Positions 22,324-30,221 of a DNA stretch of 31,788 nt are shown in pieces. The notes below the pieces were generated by a model. That model had not been told where the DNA came from and ran no database searches. It worked only from the letters and a program-made list of their open reading frames with translations. The position numbers and the translations under genes are program-made. Source of the stretch: Acidobacteriota bacterium (GTDB taxonomy: Bacteria > Acidobacteriota > Terriglobia > Terriglobales > Acidobacteriaceae); assembly GCA_023441255.1 (NCBI GenBank), contig JAEZPW010000106.1, forward strand, positions 1 to 31,788. Reading direction: 5' to 3'. Position 1 is the stretch's first letter. Every line of letters starts with the position of its first letter.

Positions 22324-23358
22324 ATGAAGTACAGGCTACTCGGTAACAGCGGCCTTCGGGTCTCGGAAGCGGCTCTGGGAACCATGACGTTCGGCGAAGA
22401 TTGGGGATGGGGATCGCCGAAGGATGAATCGCAAAAGGTTTATAACACCTACCGCGATGCCGGCGGGAATTTCATCGACACGGCGAACGTGTACACCAAT
22501 GGTGCGAGCGAGAAGTTCCTGGGTGAGTTCATCAGGGATCACCGGGGTGACGTCGTTTTGGCCACGAAATACTCCAACGCCCTCGGTGCAACGGATCCCA
22601 ATGCCGCGGGCAATCACCGCAAGAGCATGGTCCAAGCTCTGGAAACGAGTCTCAAGCGCCTGCAGACTAACTACATCGACCTCTACTGGGTCCATATCTG
22701 GGACGGAGTGACGCCCGTGGAGGAGGTCATGCGAGGTCTTGACGACCTGGTCCGCCAAGGCAAGATTCTGTACCTCGGCATCTCCGATGCTCCTGCTTGG
22801 TGGATCGCGCAGGCAAATACGCTTGCAGAGTTGCGCGGCTGGTCACAGTTCATCGGCTTGCAGATCGAATACAGCCTGATCGAGCGGACGGTCGAGCGCG
22901 AACTGGTGCCAATGTCGAAGGCTTTGAACGTGGGCGTGACGGCCTGGTCCCCGCTTGCCGGTGGCGTGTTGACGGGCAAGTATCAAGGCCGCGGGGCCTC
23001 GGAACCGGGTCGTATGAGCAGCGAAATGATGAAGTCGTTCTTGCCGGAGCAACAGCGCGCCGACCGGATTGTTGCCGCTCTCAAGAACGTCTCCGAGCAG
23101 ATTGGCCGCAGCATGGCACAGGTCGCGCTCGCCTGGCTTCGCTATCGCCCAGTCCCGGTCATTCCGATCATCGGAGCGCGCAAGGTATCGCAGCTCCAGG
23201 ACAACCTCGCCAGCTTGGAGTTGGAGCTTTCGACGGAGCAGTTGAAGACCCTCGACGAAGCAAGTCGAGTCGAGCTTGGGTTCCCGTACGATTTATATGG
23301 GAAGGAGTTGGTGCGCGAACTCAGATCTGGCGGGATGGAAGATCGGCTCGCGGCCTAG
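22324..23358 (+). CDS. Aldo/keto reductase
   Basis: 344 residues from ATG 22324 with AAAGGAG upstream; the frame is open further upstream but overlaps the hydrolase. The TIM-barrel AKR tetrad is present: Asp52 and Tyr57 in 'FIDTANVY', Lys82 in 'LATKYSN' and His124 in 'LYWVHIWDG'. The start 'MKYRLLGNSGLRVSEAALGTMTFG' and end 'PVPVIPIIGARKVSQLQDNL' are typical of AKR families that include methylglyoxal and aldehyde reductases. It uses NADPH in the cytoplasm to reduce carbonyl compounds. It is the last complete gene before the island's right edge. Confidence 0.92.
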   Translation: MKYRLLGNSGLRVSEAALGTMTFGEDWGWGSPKDESQKVYNTYRDAGGNFIDTANVYTNGASEKFLGEFIRDHRGDVVLATKYSNALGATDPNAAGNHRKSMVQALETSLKRLQTNYIDLYWVHIWDGVTPVEEVMRGLDDLVRQGKILYLGISDAPAWWIAQANTLAELRGWSQFIGLQIEYSLIERTVERELVPMSKALNVGVTAWSPLAGGVLTGKYQGRGASEPGRMSSEMMKSFLPEQQRADRIVAALKNVSEQIGRSMAQVALAWLRYRPVPVIPIIGARKVSQLQDNLASLELELSTEQLKTLDEASRVELGFPYDLYGKELVRELRSGGMEDRLAA

Positions 23359-24019
23359 CGGTTTCTGGTCGATGCAGCGAAAGCAGGAAAGAGTCCAAGG
23401 TAGCCAAATCGCTGTTGACTCGTCACACTCAGCCGCACTCCGTCCGTTGTGTCATGCGACAGTCAAACGCAGATCATTTTGTCGCATCCTCTGCCGACAT
23501 TGCGCTATGGTAGCCGGAAAACGTGTCCCGAAAGACGGATCTTGGCCACTTGTTGGAAACTCGGTTTTGCTGCGACATCCTGCCGCTACACGGATCGATC
23601 CCGACAAGCCAGCTTGTACGGACGAGATTGCGCGCCGCACCTCGGTTTCGGATTACTCCTGGATGACGGGCAATCCGGAAGTGATCCTGGACAGACGAGC
23701 GATTCGCGCAACAGGCGTTTATGACAGTTCAGCTTCTTGCAGCGCTTCGCCAGTGCGACATCGGAAACGCTATATCGTCGTGCCGGCCGCAGTTCCAGAT
23801 CTTCACACGGAGCGCTCCCTTTTCTCATTCCGGTGCTGTGATTGTAACCAACAAGAGTTTGGAAGACTGTTTCAGCTGGCAGCGGTTCACGGCCACAAGT
23901 GCGTTTCGGACGCAGACCTGATGTACGACCCGTGTACAATCCTGCTGCAAATCTGTTCGATTTGGCACATTCAGCCAATCACAAAATCAGTACCTTACTC
24001 ATCGCGCGCTTGAACTGAA
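23359..24019. other. 661-bp region without a recognised gene at the island's right end
   Basis: A plus-strand frame is open from an ATG near 23507 to the stop at 24011-24013 (about 169 codons, with a Cys cluster 'FRCCDCNQQEF') but shows no ribosome site, no bias in third codon positions and no recognised family. Minus-strand frames are no better. Elements of this type usually carry the integrase beside an attachment site, yet none can be recognised here. Old integrase sequence could have decayed beyond recognition. Confidence 0.5.
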
Positions 24020-24041
24020 GGTACGAGGAGTGGCAGGACAG
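24020..24041 (+). repeat. 22-bp direct repeat, right copy (candidate attR core, displaced iscX tail)
   Basis: Identical to 11728-11749. Read in the iscX frame it gives Tyr-Glu-Glu-Trp-Gln-Asp, then Arg-Arg-Lys and a TAA at 24049-24051. The Arg codons differ from the iscX copy only at third positions (AGG/CGT versus AGA/CGC). This is the expected leftover of the original iscX 3' end, 5 bp from the stop of the next convergent gene. Confidence 0.75.
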
Positions 24042-24056
24042 GCGTAAGTAAGCTCG

Positions 24057-25748
24057 TCACTCTATTCGGCGTGCCGGCAAATTGGCACCGTTCTGATGCA
24101 GGATGAGTTGATTGACGTTTCCTGCCTCTCTGACGAAGCTCACCTGAGCATCAACGTCCTTCAGAAACCAATCAGTGTCGGATTCGGGTAGCATCTCGAA
24201 GCGGGGCTGGCCGGATGCTTGCAGAAAAAGGGACCCGTTCTCGCTTGTCACGGTCACTATGAAGTTGGGTGCAAGTTCGTACTTCCCGACATATGCCGCT
24301 AGTAGGCCGGGAGAGACTGTGATCGCCTTTCGCACGGCGACCGTATCCGACACCTTCTTCGCGTGCTGATCCATTCCTCCCTGGTGGAGAATGAGTTCGC
24401 GCACCTGGCCCTTATGGTCTGTTTCAAAGGTGACTTGGGCATCGACCACCTTCAAGAAGAAGTCCGTGTTGCTCTCGGGGAAAAGTTGAAAACGGGCTTG
24501 ACCAGTCGCTTGCGCGTAAAGTTTGTCGACCTCACGCGTAATGGTGATCTTGAATGCAGGTGTCAGCTCGTAAATACCCACGTACTGGTCGAAGAGTTTC
24601 GGATCGACAGCGACCTCTTTGTGCTCTTTGCGTACCGTGAGTTTCGCCAGTTCATACCGCGGGTCGATCAGGTGCCGGCCGATGTCATCGATGTCGTTGG
24701 CGGAATTTGAAAGCACCACGACGCCGATATGTGTTTTCGGATCGAAGCCAATGAACGAGTGATACCCACCGGTTCCACCGTTGTGCCATACAATGTCGTC
24801 GCCGAAACGATTCAGTATGTGCCAACCGATGGCGATTTCCATGTTCGGCGCGGCGGAATGACGCTCGCTCAGCATGGCGGTCATGGCGGAGGATAGAGAC
24901 GATGACCGAACGCCCATGTTTGCGGCTAAAAACGTGAGCATGTCATTCACGGTCGAACGGATTGCACCGGCCCCGGCCAGAGTTGGGATATCCCAGTTGG
25001 ACACGCGTTGCAACATGTCATTGTGTCCGGGAACAAGGCGCGCACGCATGTCGCCGTTAAGAATAATCGCGGTGCTCTTCATGCCGAGCGGTTCGAGAAT
25101 ACGCGTACGTAGCAGGGTTTCGTAGTCCATGCCAGCGCGTAGTGCCAGAGCGTGGCCCAGCAGCCCGGCGCCCAGATTCGAGTACTCGTACTTCTCACCT
25201 ATGTCGCGCGTCAGTTGATATTTCGATATGAAGTCGTACATCTGCTGCACTGTGTAGTCAGCGTATGGATTACTCGGATCCTTTGGAGAGAAGTTCGAGG
25301 GCATGCGCGGCAGACCTGAAACATGCATAGCCAGGTCCAGCAGAGTGATTTCCTTGCCGTTGCGTGAGGGCACATGAACGGATTTCGGCAGATACTTCCC
25401 CAACGGGTCATTCAGCTTTACTTCCCCGCGCCCCACCATATCGGTGAGTAACAAAGACGTGAACACTTTGCTCACCGATCCGATCTCGAACACGCTATCG
25501 GCAGAAGGGATGCGCTTGTCGTCGCCAGCATAGGCTCCGTAGCTGACTATGCGCCTGCCGTTGGGAGTAACAACACCAACCACCATCCCAGTACTCTTCT
25601 TGTAGGTGTCAACGCGATCGATCAGTATCTGGCGAATCTCATTGTCCGAGGGAGTTGGGGCAGCAATCGGCGCCTGTGCCGCCATGAAGGGGTAACAGCT
25701 GATAACTACCAACATTAGGAACGAGGGAAACATGAGAGTTGTGCGCAT
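24057..25748 (-). CDS. Exported class-C serine hydrolase with duplicated C-terminal domain
   Basis: 563 residues with a signal peptide (to about 'PFMAAQA'). The beta-lactamase/PBP-like domain (about 35-360) has SxxK at Ser91-Val-Ser-Lys94, the YxN motif Tyr189-Ser-Asn191 and 'WHNGGTGG' (His322) as the KTG equivalent. The C-terminus holds two similar units, about 382-467 and 480-563, each with 'YVG-YEL-P-F', 'LY-QA-GQ-RF', 'PES-TD-FLK-VDAQV-F' and 'LILHQ-G', a duplicated DUF3471-like domain. The family hydrolyses amides or esters, often of D-amino acid peptides. It ends 5 bp from the displaced iscX tail and is probably last in the cluster. Confidence 0.9.
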   Translation of the reverse strand: MRTTLMFPSFLMLVVISCYPFMAAQAPIAAPTPSDNEIRQILIDRVDTYKKSTGMVVGVVTPNGRRIVSYGAYAGDDKRIPSADSVFEIGSVSKVFTSLLLTDMVGRGEVKLNDPLGKYLPKSVHVPSRNGKEITLLDLAMHVSGLPRMPSNFSPKDPSNPYADYTVQQMYDFISKYQLTRDIGEKYEYSNLGAGLLGHALALRAGMDYETLLRTRILEPLGMKSTAIILNGDMRARLVPGHNDMLQRVSNWDIPTLAGAGAIRSTVNDMLTFLAANMGVRSSSLSSAMTAMLSERHSAAPNMEIAIGWHILNRFGDDIVWHNGGTGGYHSFIGFDPKTHIGVVVLSNSANDIDDIGRHLIDPRYELAKLTVRKEHKEVAVDPKLFDQYVGIYELTPAFKITITREVDKLYAQATGQARFQLFPESNTDFFLKVVDAQVTFETDHKGQVRELILHQGGMDQHAKKVSDTVAVRKAITVSPGLLAAYVGKYELAPNFIVTVTSENGSLFLQASGQPRFEMLPESDTDWFLKDVDAQVSFVREAGNVNQLILHQNGANLPARRIE

Positions 25749-25872
25749 AACCTCTCCTAGCCGGTCCGGGAACAGTTTTTAACGCGCGTTCACCTTACGA
25801 CCAGCAACGTGTTGCAGCCTGCGGCGGACCGCTGATTCCGAACCGCGGCCAATAGAGTTCCCACAGCACTGC

Positions 25873-27474
25873 TCAGTCCTGCGGCGCTGGTTCCGCAACC
25901 GGCTTGAACAAGAGGTCCTGGTAATCGAAGCTGAAATCCGCAAGGGGCGACACGGCAGCCATTCTCATCTCGTCAATTCGCCCATCGGGCATTAGCGAGA
26001 ATGTCACGAACGCATCGGCCAGGGTGCGGTCCCGCCAGTGAGTCTTGAACGTGTTGTACTGCCAGTACTCGAGTTCACCGACCATGCTGGGCGTGTGGTC
26101 CATCTGGAACATTAGCTTGCCGTCTTCCAGCTTGATGGTCACAGTTCCGTACCAGGCATCGTTGTATTTGCCGGCGTACTTGTCGAGAGGCAACGACGGC
26201 TTGGAAGCGAGGTCGCGCGTGTTCGACTGCTTCTTTTCGACCTCAGCAGCCTCGGCCAGCTGGCGTTTCTTCTCATTAACAAAGACAGTTGTCCAATCGG
26301 AGGCGGGCAGCTTCAGATAGTGGTCGAGGACGTGATACACGATGGCCTGGTACGCGCCGGCTTCCTCCTGATTCGTGAGCACGACGATGCCGAGATTCTG
26401 GTCGGGCATCATTTCAACCTTGGATACCAGTCCGGCGAGCCCGCCGGTGTGGTCTACCAGCTTATGTCCCTCATAGTCACTTACGCGGAAGCCGAGCGCG
26501 TAAGCGGCGAAGTTCGGTTTCAGTGATTTGAGAGGAGCCGGAGGTTCGCCGATGGACATGATCGTCTGCGGAGACCACATCTCGCGTGCCTGCTTTTCGC
26601 TGAATAAGCGGGTACCGTCCGCAAGCTTGCCCTGGTTCAGGCGAACAACCACCCATCTCGCCATCTCAGCGGCACAGGAATTGATCGCACCGGCGGGAGC
26701 GGTGTTGTCAATGTTCATCCAGGGTATTGGCTTCACGGTGCCCTCAACGCGCGAGTGGGGAGTGGTCACGTTGTCGCCAGGCTTGAAGACGCTGACACTT
26801 GTAGTCGAGGACGACATGCCGAGGCGGTTGAAGATGCGCTCTTTGACGAACTCGTCCCAAGACTTGCCTGTAATCGCAGGGATAATCTGGCCTGCTGCGA
26901 GGTACAGGATGTTGTCGTAGGCGTAGCGGCTGCGGAAGCTGGATGCCGGCTTGACGTAACGCATGCGGTAAAGGATTTCATCCCGCGTGTACGTCGTGCC
27001 GGGCCAGAAGAGCAGGTCGCCCGCACCGAGTCCGAGACCGCTGCGGTGCGTAAGCAAGTCACGGACAGTTAACTCGCGCGTGACGTATGGATCGTAGAGC
27101 TGGAACCACGGCAGATGTTTGACAACCGGATCGTCCCACGAGAGCTTGCCCTCATCGACGAGGATGGCCAGAGCAGTCGCCGTGAATGCCTTCGTGTTCG
27201 AGGCGATACCGAACAGCGTATTTTCGTCGACGCGCTCGGGTTTGCCCAGTTCGCGTACGCCGTAGCCTTTCGCCACGACGACCTGACCGTCTTTAACAAT
27301 GGCGAGGGACAATCCGGGCACTTCAAACTCTCTCATGACCCGGGCCACATACGCATCGAGGTCAGCGGGTGGCGCCACCTGCGCCATTACTGCAAGAGAC
27401 GAGGCGACGAACACGAACGAGAGCACGACAAGATGCCGGAATCGCGTGTTGAAGAAGATCGAATCCGAAAGCAT
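25873..27474 (-). CDS. Exported class-C serine hydrolase with DUF3471-like C-terminus
   Basis: 533 residues from ATG 27474 with AAAGGA nine to fourteen bases upstream; an in-frame start at 27546 would prefix 24 residues and spoil the signal peptide (RHLVVLSFVFVASSLAVMAQ). Catalytic motifs: Ser92-Asn-Thr-Lys95, Tyr186-Asp-Asn188 and 'VDHTGGLAG'. The C-terminal part (about 430-533) carries 'YAGKYNDAWYGTVTIKLEDGKLMFQM', the DUF3471 type. It lies between the PLP enzyme gene and another serine hydrolase, all on one strand with gaps of 103 and 124 bp. It acts in the periplasm; the substrate is unknown. Confidence 0.9.
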   Translation of the reverse strand: MLSDSIFFNTRFRHLVVLSFVFVASSLAVMAQVAPPADLDAYVARVMREFEVPGLSLAIVKDGQVVVAKGYGVRELGKPERVDENTLFGIASNTKAFTATALAILVDEGKLSWDDPVVKHLPWFQLYDPYVTRELTVRDLLTHRSGLGLGAGDLLFWPGTTYTRDEILYRMRYVKPASSFRSRYAYDNILYLAAGQIIPAITGKSWDEFVKERIFNRLGMSSSTTSVSVFKPGDNVTTPHSRVEGTVKPIPWMNIDNTAPAGAINSCAAEMARWVVVRLNQGKLADGTRLFSEKQAREMWSPQTIMSIGEPPAPLKSLKPNFAAYALGFRVSDYEGHKLVDHTGGLAGLVSKVEMMPDQNLGIVVLTNQEEAGAYQAIVYHVLDHYLKLPASDWTTVFVNEKKRQLAEAAEVEKKQSNTRDLASKPSLPLDKYAGKYNDAWYGTVTIKLEDGKLMFQMDHTPSMVGELEYWQYNTFKTHWRDRTLADAFVTFSLMPDGRIDEMRMAAVSPLADFSFDYQDLLFKPVAEPAPQD

Positions 27475-27577
27475 GGCGTATATCCTTTGTCGCAAGTGAT
27501 GGGAACCAAAAACCCTCGGCACGCTGGGAGCGGGGTGCGGAGGCACTGGCCCGCCCCCGGCGTGACTGCGGGCTCTG

Positions 27578-28774
27578 CTAAACCAAAGTCTTCAACTCGC
27601 TTAGCAGCCGATTGACCTGATCCGGAGTATGTGTCGAGAAAACGACGACCCGCAATGCGCCGTCCGGTCCCGCGCCTACGTATCGTGTGCGCTGGATGAG
27701 AATGCCGCGCTTGAGCAGTTCGGCATGAACGCGGTCCATTTCCTGACCCGACTTGAGCCGCCAGGCCGCGACCGGAACCGGGCCGTCGTGCATTTCGAAT
27801 CCCATCGCTTTCAGCCCGGACTTGAGTTGACGTGCGTTCCTGGCCAACTTCTCGCGCCACTCCGGATGCGCGGCAAGTAACTCCATTCCCTTGAGAGCAG
27901 CCGCCGCCGTTGCGGATGACCCCGCAGACGCACCGTTCATGATGTGGCCGGCGCGAATCGCCTTCACCAGTTCAGCCTTTGTGGGAATGATGCCGCCGTG
28001 CGAGCCGAAGGCCTTGCTGAAGGTTCCGCCGAAATACAGCCGGTCAGACTTAAGACCGTAGTGGTCATAGGTTCCGCGTCCGTTTGGGCCAAGCACTCCG
28101 ACGGCATGGGCGTCATCAAGCCAGATGAGACCGTCATAAGGTTCAACGATCTTGAGGTATTCGGGGACTGGCGCGAGCAGACCGAACGTGGGGAAAATAC
28201 CATCGCTCAACACCAGCGGCTTTTCCCCGGCCTTGAGATTGGCCTTCAACTGTCTTGCCAAGTCTTCCGGATCTGCGTGCGCGAAGGTAAAGACGGGTTT
28301 GCGGAGGGCCCACGCAAAGTCGAAAACGCTGTAATGCGCCGTCTCGTCGAGCAGGATGACGTCGAACATCTTGAGTTGCGCCATGGCCTGAAAGGCGGCC
28401 ACGTTTTCAAGATATCCGGAACAGACGTAAGCGGCGTCCTCGGTGCCGAAGAACTCGGCCGCTTTCTTTTCAACCTCCATATAAAGAGGCGTTGTGCCAT
28501 ACGGATATCGGCTCGTTCCCGAATGGGTGCCGAACTGTTCGAGTGCATGCTGTGCGGCTTTGATGAGTTCGGGATGGTTATGCAGGCCGTGGTAGCCGGT
28601 GCCGCCGAAATAAAGACAGCGCTTGCCGTTGTAAATGGTTTCGGCGCCGGGCGCGCTGCCCTGTACGAAGCTGGTAACAACGTTGCTTGCCTGCTGTGCA
28701 AAAGAACGAAGGCCAGCCCCCATGGTGAGTAATCCCGCGGAGGCCAGCTTGATGAAACTTCTTCGATCCGGCAT
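27578..28774 (-). CDS. Tat-exported PLP enzyme of the alpha-oxoamine synthase family
   Basis: 398 residues from ATG 28774, which has AAGGAG upstream and lies 1 bp after the stop of the lipoprotein gene. The N-terminus is a twin-arginine signal (MPDRRSFIKLASAGLLTMG, cleavage near SFA-Q). The rest is a fold-type I PLP enzyme close to 8-amino-7-oxononanoate synthase and 2-amino-3-ketobutyrate CoA ligase: 'SRYPYGTTPLYMEVEKKAAEFFG', His147 stacking the PLP ('DETAHYSVFDFA'), Asp220/His223 in 'IWLDDAHAVGVLG', and Schiff-base Lys254 in 'GGTFSKAFGSHGGII'. All cofactor residues are kept, so it is probably active, but acyl-CoA is not expected in the periplasm, hence the reaction is uncertain. Confidence 0.88.
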   Translation of the reverse strand: MPDRRSFIKLASAGLLTMGAGLRSFAQQASNVVTSFVQGSAPGAETIYNGKRCLYFGGTGYHGLHNHPELIKAAQHALEQFGTHSGTSRYPYGTTPLYMEVEKKAAEFFGTEDAAYVCSGYLENVAAFQAMAQLKMFDVILLDETAHYSVFDFAWALRKPVFTFAHADPEDLARQLKANLKAGEKPLVLSDGIFPTFGLLAPVPEYLKIVEPYDGLIWLDDAHAVGVLGPNGRGTYDHYGLKSDRLYFGGTFSKAFGSHGGIIPTKAELVKAIRAGHIMNGASAGSSATAAAALKGMELLAAHPEWREKLARNARQLKSGLKAMGFEMHDGPVPVAAWRLKSGQEMDRVHAELLKRGILIQRTRYVGAGPDGALRVVVFSTHTPDQVNRLLSELKTLV

Positions 28775-28775
28775 G

Positions 28776-30134
28776 TCAGTGCTCCTTACCTGCGCTAATC
28801 GCATTGGCCCGGACTGCGGGTTGAGATGGAGGAAGGCTGGGGGAAGGAAACTGTGCGTATAGGTCTGTTGGGGAACCCTGAAGCCCAGTTCCCAAAGCCT
28901 TCCACATAGCCTGGTCGATTTCGACGTCGACCTTGCTGGTGTCACTTGGCCTGGAGTTGAGAAGAACTGCCCAGTCGTAACCGTTGTAGCTGCGCACCAG
29001 CAGCGTTGTGCCGCCGCGCAGCGCGCCATTGTGCCACCAGTTCGCGTCCACTTCTGCCGGGCGGACGGTTATGCCAAGTCCGTACCAATAGGCAGTTGTC
29101 GACCATTGCGGAACATCAGGTCGCGCCGTCATATCGATCAGGCTGTTCGAAGAAAGAAATGCAGCTCCGCGACGGCCTTCCAGCGCGGCCATGAATCGGG
29201 TGAGGTCGACAGCGGAGGCGATCCAGCCGCCATGCGCATCCATTGCCTCAAGGTAGAAGCCGCCATACTGCATCGGGACCTGGCCACCGCCGGGGAACAC
29301 TGACAACGTAGTCGGTGCTCCTGGGTAATCGTAGTACTTCACTTCATGTGCGACTCGGCCCGACAGCGACGAGGCGCCAATGCGCATGGCGTGAATGTCC
29401 ATCGGGGCAAGCACGTTGTCACGCACGTAAGTCTCATAGGACTGGCCAGTCACTTTCTCGATGACGCGGCCGAGAATGCAGAACCCGAAATTCGAATAGG
29501 CGTACTTGCTACCGGGATCGAAGTCGAGTTTCTTGCCAAGCATGTACTGGATAACGTTGCTGCACGATGCCGGTGCGGGAACGCCGAGTGATGTGGCGAT
29601 CTCCGTCGACATGAACATGGGGTCGCCGCTGACATCGCGGTTCCAGCCACCCGCATGTTCCAGAAGGTGGCGAATGGTCACGTTGCGAAGGCGAGGGTCG
29701 GCGTCGGCCGGCACCGTGTAGTCGGTGAGGATATCGAGGAACTTGGCCTCGAGGTCGACCTTGCGTTGTTCTGCCAGGTGCAGGATTGCCGCAGCCGTGA
29801 TCGGTTTCGAGATGCTGGCGATGCGAAACATTGAGTCGGGCTGGACCTGGACCTTATTCTCGACGTCGGCGTAGCCATAGCCACGCGCGAGAACAAGACG
29901 GCCGTTCTTTGCGACCGCTACGGCCGCGCCGGGTATGTTCCACTTCTGCATGATGGGAATGATCGCCTTGTCATAGGCGGTCGCGCCGGGAACTTCGGGG
30001 CCGGACACGGCAAATTGAGTGATGGGCGTTGCCGGCGTTTTCCCTCCACCGCCGCCACTGCCACACGCGGTTACCGCCGACACGAACAGAACACCGAAAA
30101 TACACAGCACGAAAGCGAATGGCCTCTTCATCAT
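28776..30134 (-). CDS. Lipoprotein class-C serine hydrolase
   Basis: About 452 residues from the ATG at 30134 (a second ATG follows at 30131; a GTG at 30152 is possible). Signal peptide with lipobox Val-Thr-Ala-Cys24, then a Gly-rich linker, so it is membrane-anchored facing the periplasm. Motifs: Ser107-Ile-Ser-Lys110, 'YAYSNFGF' and 'WWHNGALRGG'. The C-terminal tail is Pro/Ser-rich and lacks the DUF3471 unit of its two neighbours. It starts 87 bp after the TonB-dependent receptor gene and is coupled to the Tat PLP enzyme (1-bp gap), which makes a shared role likely. Confidence 0.9.
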   Translation of the reverse strand: MMKRPFAFVLCIFGVLFVSAVTACGSGGGGGKTPATPITQFAVSGPEVPGATAYDKAIIPIMQKWNIPGAAVAVAKNGRLVLARGYGYADVENKVQVQPDSMFRIASISKPITAAAILHLAEQRKVDLEAKFLDILTDYTVPADADPRLRNVTIRHLLEHAGGWNRDVSGDPMFMSTEIATSLGVPAPASCSNVIQYMLGKKLDFDPGSKYAYSNFGFCILGRVIEKVTGQSYETYVRDNVLAPMDIHAMRIGASSLSGRVAHEVKYYDYPGAPTTLSVFPGGGQVPMQYGGFYLEAMDAHGGWIASAVDLTRFMAALEGRRGAAFLSSNSLIDMTARPDVPQWSTTAYWYGLGITVRPAEVDANWWHNGALRGGTTLLVRSYNGYDWAVLLNSRPSDTSKVDVEIDQAMWKALGTGLQGSPTDLYAQFPSPSLPPSQPAVRANAISAGKEH

Positions 30135-30221
30135 GGCGTCTCGTGTCAGCACGAAGTCTCTTTCGGCATAAAGGCGGCGATCTGTGTCAGACCGCCGCCG
30201 TTGTTCGCACTGCTGTTGGTG

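Larger units (their letters stand above)
11728..24041. mobile_element. Putative 12.3-kb genomic island integrated at the 3' end of iscX
   Basis: A 22-bp direct repeat bounds this segment. The right copy is followed in frame by Arg-Lys-stop, a second IscX C-terminus, exactly what remains when an element enters the 3' end of a gene and restores it with its own copy. Inside are truncated, frameshifted and chimeric genes, an IS110-family remnant and a set of accessory enzymes, in contrast to the intact ISC operon to the left and the intact cluster to the right. No integrase, relaxase or replication gene is visible, so it would be non-autonomous or decayed. A local duplication of the iscX end is the alternative explanation. 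Confidence 0.6.

Noticed and set aside
24175..25125. Several plus-strand frames over the serine hydrolase at 24057
   Set aside because: All are antisense shadows of a gene with intact SxxK, YxN and HNG motifs.
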